From contig NC_135251.1 in the NCBI RefSeq assembly GCF_964204865.1, forward strand, positions 18,600,001-18,664,000: a DNA stretch of 64,000 bases, in the 5' to 3' direction. Below the pieces are notes generated by a model. That model had not been told where the DNA came from. It did no database searches and was given only the letters and a program-made list of their open reading frames with translations. The stretch comes from Styela clava. Taxonomy: Eukaryota; Chordata; Ascidiacea; Stolidobranchia; Styelidae. A program made the translations under genes and the position numbers. Below are positions 36,301 through 47,476 of this stretch, piece by piece (position 1 is the first letter of the stretch; every line of letters begins with the position of its first letter).

Positions 36301-38991
36301 AAAATAACGCAAATAAGTTAAATTTCTATTCACATTGGGTACACAGAGAAGTCTAAGCATTACAGATATGCAAAATATCAATTACGCATCTGCGTTCAAA
36401 TTGTGTGTTACTGATTCATGCAATTTCTTATAAAAATATTGGATTGTCACAATAATAAAAACAAGAATAAATATGACTATTAGAATTTCATCTTTTGCCC
36501 AGAGTCAGTTCTCATTACATCTTAACCAGGTTTGTGTTATTTCAATTTTAAAATTTTTTACAAATTCATAGTTTTCTTACATCATTTGATACACATTTAT
36601 ATGTCACCATTAGTTGCATGAAGCACTTCAATTTTTTTTTACCTAATTTAGTACATGACTACATGAACACCCTGTATAACCTCTTGCTTCTGAGAAAGGC
36701 TTTTATTAATCAGCCACATAGGCCAGTAATTTCCAACCTTTTTGGTGGAATGGGAAACCCAATAAAACATTCCAAAAGATCGAGAAACCCCTGTGTAATA
36801 GTTTGTCTTAATAATATATACCCAGTGGTGGGATCTAGCCTGTTCGCACCGGTTATATAGAACCGTCTCGCCGAATTTTATGAGATCAGCGAACTGGTTG
36901 GAATTACTGGTTACTGTCATTGACTTTTTGTAACAGAACCAACTGAAAAATATGACTTTTGTAATGGAACCGGCTGACAAAAAATTTGAATCCCACCACT
37001 GTATATACCTATATATACAGTAAATCAAACCCAATAGTGTTGAAACAAAATGATCTTGTAAGTGTAGCAACTAGCAAGTTTAATATTAGTTGTAAACCTC
37101 ATTTGGTATTTGATATATCCAAACAATATAATGTTTAGACTCTCAGATTTAAAAGGGAACTTGCAAAACCTCTAGACAATCTTGTTCTGGTAATCAGCAG
37201 CGTTAATGCTAACGCTTGACAAACAATGTGCAGAGTTGGCTTAGATCCAGTCGCCGTTCTTTTAAGTCAACAAATTATGTAAATGTTTGAATGCCACTTT
37301 CTACACAAGATAAAATAAATAAAATTACCTTATTTTCTTTCTTTGCCCACAGATCCCATAATGCATTGAAAACTGCTGAAGCTGCAATGTGAACAACACC
37401 TTTCTCTGGTCCGAGCTAAATTGTTTTGCAAATAACAAATTAATTAAATTATAACTGGCAGCATTGAAGACATTTGTATTCTCAATAACGCAATTATTTA
37501 TTTATCTGACTTATTCATATGCCTTTATCTCTGAACAAGGCCCCGCAAAGCAACTACTGCTAGGCAAGAAGCTACATCAAATTGAAAGATCAAAATATTT
37601 GTTGTTCAACCTTTCCTACGCAATTTATTACACCCTGGGTGGGGTGGTGGGAATGGGATTTGAACCTATGATGCAATCACTAGGCCACCACAATCTGAAT
37701 TCTATAGCCAACAAAACACAGGTCAAAAAGTAGACAGTGGTCAAACTGTTGACTCAGCATGTCCTACAAAACGATGACTGGCAAAAAGTTTCTGAAACAG
37801 GGTATAAATTAGTTGAGCAATGTCAACAATAATATTCATTGATCGTAAACAAACTCATGCCTGTTAGTACGACAGAACATGTATTTCTCACCCATCTAAG
37901 CTGTCCATCACGAACGATTTCTTGCCAAAATTTTCCAAAACCCTGAAATACATCTTTTATATTTCTGCCAAGGATTCTGGGTCTTATGACTTCAATTGCC
38001 TTCACAACTAAAAATAATGTCATTATTAAGTTTCAATGCAAAAATTACATTTATACCATAAGTAATATGAAATAAGTTTTGAATATGGGTTCATAACACG
38101 ATACATAGCGCAATTTTAACTCTTCATCAAAAAATTTGAATTCCGGACAATACCAGCAGACTTTTAGCGTTGAATTGAAGCCTTGAAAGATTGCACCACG
38201 ACAGGTTGTTTGAATAAATGGAAATAATAAGACTAGTAATTCCCAAAATGTGCGTCATGAATTATCAATCCATTTACTAAAACTAAAAGATCTTTTCTCA
38301 TATACCCATGTTTAGAACTTGACTTAAATGATGTTCATTGTCTGTTAAAATAAAGGTTGAAAGAAAAGTACAGATATATCAGTATATCGGGACTATGTCA
38401 GATACTCAGTTGGGTTTCGATTCTTTATTAATACTGTAATAACATAAAAACAAGCTCCAGAGTTGAATAATTGAATGTAGATATCCTGCAGCATTTTGAC
38501 TTCATAAAGTTGTCAAAGTCTCTTTCCAGAGCATCATGTGCAATACAGAAAGTCTGAGAGTCAAATAGTCATTAGTATTCCTTGAAACTACCACATTCAG
38601 TATCAAGAACCAATATTACCAATGTCAGTTCCTTTTCCAAGTGTAAAAGTTAGGCCATGCCCAATAATGCCATCTGATGAATCAGTCTTCAAAGTAACAT
38701 ATGCAGCAGAATAGTCCACTTCCCCATGCTGTTAAATATAGTTGAAATATCATAATAAAGTAATAGAAAGTTGAGAATATTTCTGCATTAATTAGGTAAC
38801 GTATATCTGTTATATTGCAGTATTACTTTTCAAACAGGGCTACTTTGCTTTTTCTACGTTACTGACCTGAGTCAATCACTGAATCAGGAGTTAAAACTCA
38901 CCATAGCATCTGATCCATGATGTCCCATTGAAGTGGGAAATCGGATATCCCATACTTTTAATTCAGTGACTACACAGTCAAACTTATCCAT
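30357..38991 (-). CDS. ENOSF1: Enolase superfamily member 1 (L-fuconate dehydratase type)
   Basis: Orthologue of ENOSF1 (rTS protein), which dehydrates L-fuconate to 2-keto-3-deoxy-L-fuconate using Mg2+. Fourteen exons, listed 5' to 3' on the minus strand, join in frame to 447 residues (human about 443): 38902-38991, 38620-38728, 37892-38007, 37329-37415, 36229-36296, 36076-36146, 35475-35557, 35286-35320, 34792-34879, 33883-34017, 33086-33257, 31779-31878, 31599-31680, 30357-30464. Catalytic motifs are all present: FKVKVGAN (Lys222/224), VDANQ (Asp252), WIEEP (Glu278), ATGE (Glu307), QIDS (Asp330), CPHAGG (His357). Metal ligands are the D/E/E of the second barrel half. The residue after ATGE is Cys, where His or Gln is common. 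The start is MDKFDCVV, with no targeting peptide. The last two introns and several others carry TE copies. Confidence 0.96.
30507..30927. mobile_element. Non-autonomous hAT element, family E
   Basis: 421 bases, ends CAGGGGTCGGCAACCTACGG and AAAAGGTTGCCGACCCCTG, perfect 8-bp duplication CTTTACAC. It is in the last ENOSF1 intron. A reversed relic of the same family is inside the element at 22078. Confidence 0.95.
31201..31540 (+). repeat. SINE family 1, near-complete copy
   Basis: A box (TGTGGCGCATCGTGC), B box (AGGTTCGTCTCCC), body and ATCCT tail are all present. It lies in the last ENOSF1 intron, opposite to the gene. Open frames across it are by-products. Confidence 0.93.
32034..32390. repeat. 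Inverted-ended repeat with GGCTGTGGAGT terminus
   Basis: It begins CAAGGCTGTGGAGTCGGAG and ends CAACTCCACAAACCTGG, related to 23610-23937. Flanks CTAGCTAA and GTAGCTGC may be a decayed 8-bp duplication. It is in an ENOSF1 intron. Confidence 0.55.
33383..33705 (+). repeat. SINE family 1, degenerate copy
   Basis: GGCGACTGCCTCATCGTGC, CATCGCACCACCCATTACCC and the GCTGGACCCCTC segment align with family 1. Decay is substantial. It is in an ENOSF1 intron. Confidence 0.7.
34335..34625 (+). repeat. SINE family 1, degenerate copy
   Basis: It carries TCACGCTAAGCACTGGGAAT, CGCACCTCTGATTACCCC, GGATTGCTGGACTC and GAGCCGTCCTGTCGAC. An internal part of the body is shortened. ENOSF1 intron. Confidence 0.75.
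36823..37001. mobile_element. hAT MITE, family F (copy 1)
   Basis: 179 bases, ends CAGTGGTGGGAT and TCCCACCACTG, perfect 8-bp duplication TATATACC. It contains GAACCGTCTCGCCGAATTTT and GATCAGCGAAC. It is in an ENOSF1 intron. Confidence 0.95.
37505..37700 (-). repeat. SINE family 2, best-preserved copy
   Basis: On the minus strand the head has an A box (GTGGCCTAGTG) and a B box (AGGTTCAAATCCCAT), so this family is also tRNA-derived. Plus-strand landmarks are CTGAACAAGGCCCCGCAAAG, CTACTGCTAGGCAAG and TTATTACACCCTGGGTGGGG. ENOSF1 intron. Confidence 0.8.
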
Positions 38992-39309
38992 TTTTATTCT
39001 AGTCTTGCACTGGCACTGGTGGGATATATCACTGAGTAATTATATAACCCCTGAACTGTCTGCCGAAATAAGGAGGTCGGGTTATAGCAGCCTATGCCAC
39101 AGTTCTAGCTATATGCAAATCGAAATCTAGGAACTGGAAATTTGTCGCCGGGGCAAATTGATGTGGTTCAAATCAATTGTTGGTGGTGCATTTTTGCATG
39201 GCAGCATGGCCAAAACATCCGCGAGTCGAGTGTGGATGTCAATGGGTGCAGTTCAGGAATGCAAATGCACAAGGGTACAAAGACGAAGGAACCTTACAGT
39301 AAGATAAGA

Positions 39310-39480
39310 GGAAAGCTGATAAGACAGCTTAAACATAGGGCAAACTATGGCCTCTCGTCTAGTCGTCAGGTTGCCAGTTTATGTCGAGTACCGTACGGTA
39401 TGGGGTTAGTTAGCTAGTCATTTATTCATTATTCCAGATACTGAGATACCGGTACATGGACTTGATGGTGGAGGAAAGTA
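39310..39480 (-). repeat. SINE family 1, fragment
   Basis: Reverse-strand 3' half: GATAAGACAGCTTAA, GGCCTCTCGTC, GGTATGGGGTTAGTTAGC and GACTTGATGGTGGAGG match the inverted copy at 13983-14308. Confidence 0.75.
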
Positions 39481-40154
39481 TCAAAGGTATAGGCTCTAAG
39501 TTGGTTCAGTGGTTCCCAAACTTTTCAATATCGTTACCGGTAACTTACCTATAAATCGAATTACCATACCATACTGCCATAAACTCAATTACGGTACCTA
39601 CCCCTTTTATGAAAATAAAAACTATGTACCGCCGGTACGGTACCGGTACCGGTAAGCCACAGAATACCGGTAGGGTTTCAGAAGAGCGGAATCTTCGCCA
39701 AACCAAAGAACATTCTAAATGCAGAAATGTAGGATAGGACTGAGGCCATCCACCAAGCTGCCAAGACACGTCCATTCATCCACCTTTGCCTCATTTTCTC
39801 GTCCTGCTTGTACTTCCAACCTAACTTTATAAAGCGAGTGCGCTCTTTTATTACATAAAAATCACATTTATTTTGCGTATTTCGTGATTTGATAGTTGTA
39901 GTAGTTGGAGTAGTAGTAGTAGTTCTCTCCAGCATTTTATGGATGACTAAATATAGACAAAAGAGTGTGAATAAAAGTTGTTATTATTTTCTCTGGAGGA
40001 TGTCAGCCGCTACTTAACAAAACATATCAAAATCAGTAATGAGCATATGCAATATTTATGCTACTTTATTATCCGGTTAACCTTCAAAATAATATCCGGA
40101 TAGCAAATAGCAAAATGTCTATGGGTTACCGGATAACCAGTCATTCGAATAATC

Positions 40155-40211
40155 CCAAAGTGACTAAGTCACTTTGGATAATCCAATGAGCATATATACA
40201 TGCTCATTGGA
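40155..40211. other. Two adjacent hairpins
   Basis: CCAAAGTGACTAAGTCACTTTGG (40155-40177, written here in two 10-base arms around a 3-base centre) is nearly a perfect palindrome. TCCAATGAGCA (40182-40192) and TGCTCATTGGA (40201-40211) form an 11-bp stem with an 8-base loop. Together they could make a small foldback element. Confidence 0.6.
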
Positions 40212-40749
40212 TAATCCAACCCGTCGAACGACATTGAGTCAAAAATGAAGATTCGGTGTTATGTCTCTCCTCACCGCGTGATCGACTACATAAAACGTAA
40301 AAATTCTCTTATACTAGAACCAGAAGCACACTCAGCTTTTCCGCAGACCAGCAAAAAGGTGGGGATTTTATAAGAAATGTCCAAGACCAGTGGCGTAGCA
40401 TCCACCCCCGGGGTGCAACCCCCGGGGTGGCGGGTGGGCCAAGCGTTATAATTTAGAAATTTAAGCCCAAAACGAAAAGCTGCATTGCAAAACCAGTAAT
40501 GCACATCTTATAACGTTGATGTTAGTTCTGCTCAAATCGTTTTGTTACGTAACAATGCCAGGGATTAGTCGATTTTCGGCGTTTTGTGGTTTGATTGCAC
40601 CGGCAAAATTACGAGGCTGTCAGAATGATGTCGAGAGCAAAACCTCTCAGTGGCACACAGAAACACAGAAAGGGGCAGAAGAGGAAGCACGTATGAAAAG
40701 AATTAAAGTAACCAAGATAAACGGCAAATTTTAGGTTACCATTGCCTTT

Positions 40750-40870
40750 TAATAGCGACATGTTAGGCTTTTTGACAAAATAAAAAAAGCGTTGTTTTAG
40801 CTTATGTCCTTAATAGCGACATGTTAAGCTTTTTGACGAAATAAAAAAAGCGTTGTTTTAGCTTATGTCC
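40750..40870. repeat. 61-bp tandem duplication
   Basis: Copies 40750-40810 and 40811-40870 share TAATAGCGACATGTTA, TTTTTGAC and AAAAAGCGTTGTTTTAGC, differing at about three positions. Confidence 0.92.
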
Positions 40871-41604
40871 AAGAGTTTTCAGGGCCATTTCCACGAAATA
40901 TTTTTCGGTTCGCATTGCTATATTGTCCATCGCACCAAATATTGACAAACTTGTTGAATGAAAGCAGTGCCATACTTTCCATTAAAATTTATATGTGTGA
41001 TAAAAAAAACTTTCGACTTTACTGTATCTTTCTATTTTCATTGTTATTATAATTTTGATGTGAGGGTTCTGTTTGTGTTTTCAATAACCTGTAGTCGGTG
41101 TAGTGAAAACTAGAACATAACTACCATGTTAAGTGGCCCACGCAATCATTCGTAAACTACATGTGGCCCTTCGGCCATAAAGGTTGGACAATCCTGCTCT
41201 AATAAAGAATATCAGTAGGAAGTAATTAATAAGAGAGTCAGTCACATGACGAAAATCAGTCGCAAGTCTATTGCCACAATTTTTCCGGTTTCGATAAATA
41301 TCTTCAGAATGACGGTTGGCAGATGGTGCTACAGGCAAGAAACACACCCGACTGCGCTGATTACTCTCGTGGTTTGGTAGGCACAATTTCTTTGGTGAAT
41401 AGCTAGCTATATACAAGAGGGTGGCTAGGCTCCTCGTTGTTTCATGGTGGTCCACGGTACGAGCAGTCAACTATTCCATGAATCGGCGACGGCGAGGAAG
41501 GCCAATATAAAAGCTATATATGAATGAGCCCTTTCTTCGCCACTGGGATAAGTATAAACTTATTAACTTGGCGATTACTCGTTACTGATGATGGCATTTT
41601 TTTT

Positions 41605-44600
41605 ACATTAAAAATACCGTGAATTATCAAATAAGTCATGAATTCAACCTATCTTTTCAAAACTGTGAGGACCTGTGGATCGAGATGAAGTATTCCCAAC
41701 CAAACTCAAAAATCCTAAGCCTCATTATTGGTGTGATTTATAAGCACCCTAAGCGAAACATTCCATCTTTCACTGGGGCAATGGCTAGTTTATTTGACAA
41801 GTTGGCTTTAACCAAAAAGCAATTCTTAATCCTAGGAGACTTTAATATAAACCTTCTTGATAATCATGACAACTCGACTTCTCAATATTTAGACATGCTC
41901 ATGTCCAAGTTCGTGTTTCCAATTATCACAAAACCCACAAGAGTCACCTCATCCTCCCATACATTGATAGACCATATCTATACCAACACCACAAAATTTT
42001 GTTCATCGTCATTTATTCTTCTCAGTGATCTTACTGATCATTTCCCAATAATGTGTATTCTACCAACAACTAATGTCAATGTTAAGACAAAAAGTCGCAT
42101 GAAACGTGACATGGCTAATTTTTCTGCAGATTCATTCAGATCTGAAGTCGAGTCGATGTGTGACAATTACACCAGTGCTATCTTAGGAGAGGAAAATTTC
42201 AATAGCTCATTTGATCTCTTTCTTAACCATCTCAAGTGGCTAATTAACAAACATGCACCATTGAGACCCTTCTCTCGTCGAGAAAATAAATTATATTCTA
42301 AACCTTGGATCACCAGAGGAATCCGAAGGTCCATTAAAAACAAAAATAATATGTTTAAAAAAAAGTACTTGAATGGTAATACTACTAATCGTCTGTACTT
42401 TAAAAATTACAAAAACATTTTGACGCATTTACAACGAAAATCAAAACAAATGTATTATCACAATATCTTTGAAAACAACAGAGGAGATGTTAAACGAACT
42501 TGGAAAACCATAAATGACATTATCAGAGTCAAGTCCAGGGGTGAAACTACCATCCCTGAAGTGCTACTTGAAAATGGTACCTCTGTCACAGACCCAGTTC
42601 TAGTGGCTGCAGAATTCAACAAATTCTTCTCGACTATAGGAAAGAAGCTTGCAGACAAAATCCCATATAGCTCAAAATCTTTTATGGAATTCTTGGGTAC
42701 TCCTCTGAAGAATTCTTTTTTCCTCGAGCAAACAACACCATCGGAAGTTTTTCATACCATTAAGAATCTGAAAAAGGGCAAAGCAGTTGGTCACGATGGC
42801 ATCTCCTCTTACTTCCTGAAAATAGTTGGTGATATTATTTCACCAGCACTAAGTCTTTTTTTCAATAATTCTTTTCGTTTAGGAATATTTCCTTCGTCTT
42901 TAAAGATAGCCAGAGTTATACCAATATTTAAAAATGGCAACAAAAATAATCCCTCAAATTATAGACCAATTTCTGTTTTATCTTCTATTGGCATTATTTT
43001 GGAAAAATTATTGCATACTAGAATGATCAGTTTTTGTACCAAATTTAACCTAATCGACAAAAGTCAATTTGGATTTCAGACTAGTCACTCAACAAGTCAT
43101 GCTATTCTTGACGTTACTTCATACATTTATGATAAAATAGACAAAGGCGAGTTCGTCTGCTGCACTTTTTTAGATCTTAAAAAAGCTTTCGATACAGTGA
43201 ATCACAGTATCCTTACTCATAAGTTAGCACATTACGGTTTCAGAGGTACCGCGGGCAAATTACTATGTGATTACCTGGCCAATAGATTCCAATATGTTGA
43301 ATTGGGTTCCAATAGATCTCCAATGATGCCCATTCATTGTGGAATTGTGCAAGGATCTGTACTAGGACCTCTTGCGTTTCTGAATTTCATAAATGACTTA
43401 TCTAACAGCTCAAATCTTTTGAGCAAATTATTTGCTGATGACGCTTGTCTGCTTGCCAGTGCGACAGATTTGACCACATTACAAAATAAGGTGAACACTG
43501 AAATAAATAAAATACATGACTGGATGTCATGCAATAAACTTACAGTGAATATAGATAAATCTAAAGTCATGTTATTCAGTCCAAACTCTCGCATTAGACA
43601 TGTGAATTTTTCAATAAAAATTAAAGGCTCCGAATTGGAAATAGTCTCGTCTTATAAATATCTTGGGCTCCACATTGATAGTCAGTTAAAATGGAATACA
43701 CACACCACTGAAATCCATAGAAAACTGTCAAGATCCGTAGGGATTTTAGGAAAGCTAAAAAATTATTTACAAAATTCCACCTTGAGAACCGTTTACTTTG
43801 CACTTTTTCAATCTCATATACAATATGCCATAGCTGCTTGGGGCTCTACAACTCAGTCCAACATGCATAGATTAGAGGTTTTACAGAATAGAGCCGTTAG
43901 AATCCTCGCTAGAGCACCATATCGTTCGAATTTAAATTATTCATACCATAAAACTAGAGTGCTTAAATTGACTGACATCCATAAACTAGAAATCTCAAAA
44001 ATTATGCATCAATTTCAAAACAATCAATTACCAGCAGCTTTTGACAATTATTTTGTCTCGCTAAGTTCAGTGCATGAACATAACACTCGTTCTTCAACAA
44101 GGCAAAACTACTTTGTTCCTCGCTTCTCACTTGCCAAATCCCAAAAGTCCCTCAAATTCATAGGTGTGCGAATTTGGAATAACCTACCCCAAACCCTACG
44201 TGATTCTTCTTATGCCACTTTCAAAATAGAGTATAAAAAACTCATGATTTCCACCTACCGGTCCAGTTGAATTTGCAAAGTGAATTCTCCAGGATTACTT
44301 GATCATACAATGAGTTTACTCGACTTGATCCACAGTCCTCGAGTCCAAGTAACCTGTAATAAACATTTTACTATTCTTAATAAATGGAATTATCAATGTT
44401 TATTTGGCAAATTTTTTGGATATCTACTTAAAATACTTTTATTGATATATATTGTTAATATACTGACTCACTTATGCCCTCACAGATATATGTGGAGGTA
44501 CATTCACGCTTTTTCAAAAAACAAAATGTCTCAAAAATTAGAGCCAGCATATGCCAGGATCCTGGTTCCAGTAGATTTGACAGCACAGTCTAGGCCAAAA

Positions 44601-45503
44601 TGGGATTATGTTGATCAGCTACTACAGCTGTCTGACTGACCCATACTATTAGTATATTTATTTTATATGTTTGTAATTCTGTGAATTTTCCATTTTTATA
44701 ATTGAGTGACTTATATATTCTGCATGAATTGCCTTATCATAGTAGGCTATTGTACTGCTGTGACTTTAAATTTATGTAATTTATTGACATAAATTCTGCA
44801 TGAACCGTCCTATTGAACTGTTGAACAGTTGTGTATATACATTTTTTTAATTCAATGATTTCTATGTTCTACATGACCTATTCGATCGCACTTCAGAACC
44901 GTTGTGATTTAAAATTCTGAAATTAGTTATATTTATGCCACACAAAATGACTATTTGTAAGTAATGTGACTCAATGCAATTACCTGGTTTAGTGATCTCT
45001 TAATCCGTTGCCCAAACCTGTAGATACATTTTATTCTTTTTTCTCTCTTCATATTATCCTCGTGTACAAATTCGTCCCCAGCCTTTATGAACCATGCATC
45101 AGCACAGTGCCGGTACCGTCCAACTCAGCTTGCAATATGGTGCTCCAGTCACTTACACGTTACCGTGTTTGTGCCGTAGTTGTCATGGTTATCTGCCAAT
45201 CGGCGTTCGGAGTCGTTTGCTTAGTGAGTCCGGAAATATCCGGTCTTTTTAAACATATTTCTGCCAACGTTAGTATTTTGGCGTCCGACTCCTCACTTTA
45301 GTACTGTATTTAGTTTGATTTTTGTTCTTGCATAACCCAATGTTATACTATTCATAGGTGTCGTTGCTCGATAACCAATGCTGGTTTATCGCGTCCCCTT
45401 TCACCCTGAAATGCATTATTTTCCTCTGTTTTCTTATCTCGTTCTGTATGTACAGTGTGTATTTCTTGGTGATAAATAAATTACTGACTGACTGACTGAC
45501 TGA
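41605..45503 (+). mobile_element. 5'-truncated LINE (Jockey/CR1-like superfamily)
   Basis: A non-LTR retrotransposon. It lacks its 5' end and first endonuclease motifs, keeps the ORF2 C-terminal portion, and has about 1.2 kb of 3' untranslated sequence ending in a TGAC repeat (45483-45503). The microsatellite tail and absence of poly(A) are typical of CR1/L2-type elements. It lies between ENOSF1 and the four-TM gene and does not interrupt an exon. The true 5' junction could be a few bases away from 41605. Confidence 0.9.
41619..44270 (+). CDS. LINE ORF2: partial endonuclease and intact reverse transcriptase
   Basis: An open frame of 883 codons with no stop. The N-terminal part is the second half of an APE-type endonuclease: GDFNINL (about 73-79), a TLIDHIY segment and SDLTDHFPI with the Asp-His pair (about 140-141). 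The early endonuclease motifs are absent because of truncation, so the GTG at 41619 is not a real start. The reverse transcriptase follows from about residue 370 with GHDGIS, NYRPIS, QFGFQ, LDLKKAFDTV, GIVQGSVLGP and the catalytic FADDACLLA at about 605, all intact. A thumb/C-terminal region ends near SSYATFKIEYKK. The protein nicks target DNA and copies its own RNA at the break; this copy cannot do the first step. An intact frame over 2.6 kb suggests a recent insertion. Confidence 0.95.
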   Translation: MNYQISHEFNLSFQNCEDLWIEMKYSQPNSKILSLIIGVIYKHPKRNIPSFTGAMASLFDKLALTKKQFLILGDFNINLLDNHDNSTSQYLDMLMSKFVFPIITKPTRVTSSSHTLIDHIYTNTTKFCSSSFILLSDLTDHFPIMCILPTTNVNVKTKSRMKRDMANFSADSFRSEVESMCDNYTSAILGEENFNSSFDLFLNHLKWLINKHAPLRPFSRRENKLYSKPWITRGIRRSIKNKNNMFKKKYLNGNTTNRLYFKNYKNILTHLQRKSKQMYYHNIFENNRGDVKRTWKTINDIIRVKSRGETTIPEVLLENGTSVTDPVLVAAEFNKFFSTIGKKLADKIPYSSKSFMEFLGTPLKNSFFLEQTTPSEVFHTIKNLKKGKAVGHDGISSYFLKIVGDIISPALSLFFNNSFRLGIFPSSLKIARVIPIFKNGNKNNPSNYRPISVLSSIGIILEKLLHTRMISFCTKFNLIDKSQFGFQTSHSTSHAILDVTSYIYDKIDKGEFVCCTFLDLKKAFDTVNHSILTHKLAHYGFRGTAGKLLCDYLANRFQYVELGSNRSPMMPIHCGIVQGSVLGPLAFLNFINDLSNSSNLLSKLFADDACLLASATDLTTLQNKVNTEINKIHDWMSCNKLTVNIDKSKVMLFSPNSRIRHVNFSIKIKGSELEIVSSYKYLGLHIDSQLKWNTHTTEIHRKLSRSVGILGKLKNYLQNSTLRTVYFALFQSHIQYAIAAWGSTTQSNMHRLEVLQNRAVRILARAPYRSNLNYSYHKTRVLKLTDIHKLEISKIMHQFQNNQLPAAFDNYFVSLSSVHEHNTRSSTRQNYFVPRFSLAKSQKSLKFIGVRIWNNLPQTLRDSSYATFKIEYKKLMISTYRSS

Positions 45504-45773
45504 GTTTACGAATCGAAGTTAAATAAAATCATACGAAATTATAAAACTTAGAACACTACTGCCGAATTATTTTCGTAGATAATTATCAACGAGAACATCG
45601 ATCCAATGTTGCTGTCGCAGGACTATAATTTCAAGATATATCTTTATTCATTGAAAATTACAGTGATTATGAAAGGGCAATCAAATGCCTAAGGCTTGAA
45701 AAATGTGAGTCGCCCAGAACCATATATTTGGTAATGAACCCCCAAAATTACAAAGTGTCATTTCAATTTTACC

Positions 45774-46233
45774 TTATCTAATAATGCGAGTTTTGGAAAT
45801 GGCTTTTCAATTTCACTTTGAATATACGATACCCACCGCCGCCAGGGCTGTAATTAATTTGGTATATTGTGCTGAAGACACGAAATTTTGTTCTTTGGAT
45901 GTCCTTGATAACCTACTGACTAATCGATCTGACTATTTTTAGTGAAGGAAGTGGGGGATTCCAGTTTTAAAACAAAAATCTATGGAAACAATAACATTTA
46001 AGGCAATTATCTAATAATAGGAGTTTTGGAAATGGTATTTGAATTCCACATTGCATATACCCACCACCGCCATGGCTGTAATTAATTTGGTACATTGTGC
46101 TGTAGTCACGAAATTTGTTCTTTGAATGTCCCTGATAACCTGCTGACTAATCGATCTGCCTCTCTTTAGTGAAGGAAGCGGGGAATTGCAGGTTTGAAAC
46201 AAAAACCAGTGTGGAACAATAACATCTAAGGCC
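45774..46233. repeat. 233-bp tandem duplication
   Basis: Copies 45774-46006 and 46007-46233 share GAGTTTTGGAAATGG, GGCTGTAATTAATTTGGTA, TGACTAATCGATCTG and AGTGAAGGAAG. Divergence is clearly higher than in the other duplications of the window, so it is older. Confidence 0.92.
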
Positions 46234-46774
46234 GATGAAGAGATTTACTTTGCAATATATTTACACAATTTACGATTGCTAGTCAATATATTTTATCGAC
46301 GACAACTTCCTCTGACGTGTATATATCTTCTGCATAAACGCCTTCTATGACCAGCACAGTCCAAATTTCAAAACGATTATGATTTAAATTCAGCAACATG
46401 CACCAGCTGTTGGATTTATAACATCCGTTTTGCAGGCGCGAGCTTGCATTGTGCAGTCGACTGAAATCACGCTCAGATTAGAACGCGGAAGGCTGTCTGA
46501 CATAACAGTAGTAATTTGATACGTCTGGTATTTCAGATTCAGTTTTACTCAAAATCTTTTTACTGCTGAGACAAGATGTATTCGAATAAGCAAATATTTC
46601 ATCAACAAGCTATTTAATACCCTGGAAGACAACGCAGTTTTAGAAAGGTATCCAAAAATTCAAGATTAAATAGAGATTGGTGAAAAAGTAGCCAAATACA
46701 TTTGATGAAAAGCCTTTTTTAAATAAATATCTCACATCAGGTTCATATAAATATAGTTTGAAAAAATATGGGAC

Positions 46775-46876
46775 CTCCAGAAGTATGTGCACCAATATGA
46801 CGCACAACCTGAATCATAACCCGGTACACATACTATGTTCAGGTTGTGCGCCATCTTGGTGCACATACTTCGGGAG
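46775..46876. mobile_element. Palindromic foldback MITE, copy 2
   Basis: 102 bases; CTCCAGAAGTATGTGCACC and GGTGCACATACTTCGGGAG are opposite ends, with inner arms GCGCACAACCTGAA/TTCAGGTTGTGCG. It matches the copy at 26935-27020. Confidence 0.8.
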
Positions 46877-47476
46877 CGCCAAAATATGAGGGTTGTGATA
46901 GACCCCCAGACCGCACTCAAGAGGTATGATGCAAGAAGATATGAACAAACGGATAAATTTATTCACGATCTAAATGTCTGTTGTTAAATTCATTCACAAG
47001 AACTTATTTTCAGCACAAGTCGAATTTTTTGTTCTCGCTCAATGCTTTTCAGAGAGAAACCGATTGAGATCTTTATTTCACATGAACAGAACAAATTTTA
47101 ATGAGTAAACGAACCTCTTACAGAACCTCAGATACAAATGGTTTACTGACTATGACTATAACATTTGGGTCCGACTTTAATCGAATATATTAATAGAGTA
47201 TTTGATTCAAGACAACGAACAGGAAATTATTATTGATAGCAATGTTGTCCTATTTTGTGCTTGTATATTCGTATTGAAGATTAACAGCACTGAAAATATT
47301 CTGCACCATAAGCTATATATCGATGGGCAACATCGTATGTTGGATTGATATGATTATGATCATGGTTTTCATAAGCACAAGCTAATTTGGAATATGATAT
47401 TTAAATGATTTTCGCTTCAATGTATTTTAGGAACATAAGTATGACGTAATTAAATCCCTGGTTCGACTAAGTTCAT

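Larger units (their letters stand above)
38992..41604. other. Intergenic repeat-rich region upstream of ENOSF1
   Basis: No gene is supported. It holds a minus-strand SINE family 1 fragment (39310-39480), a lone hAT-like end (CAGTGGTTCCCAAAC, about 39507), a GGTACCGG-rich stretch (39630-39665), TAG/GTA microsatellites (39895-39925), two hairpins near 40155-40211, a short GC-rich foldback near 40395-40435 and a 61-bp duplication. A degenerate SINE family 1 trace may lie at 41340-41480. Confidence 0.5.
45504..47476. other. Intergenic region before the four-TM gene
   Basis: No gene is recognised. It contains the 233-bp tandem duplication and the second palindromic MITE; the last few hundred bases should include the promoter of the gene at 47477. 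Confidence 0.4.

Noticed and set aside
36648-37070. 140-codon minus-strand ORF
   Set aside because: It covers the hAT MITE at 36823-37001 and flanking intron; no protein features.
44280-44639. Separate gene after the LINE ORF
   Set aside because: It is in the LINE 3' untranslated region, with no family resemblance.
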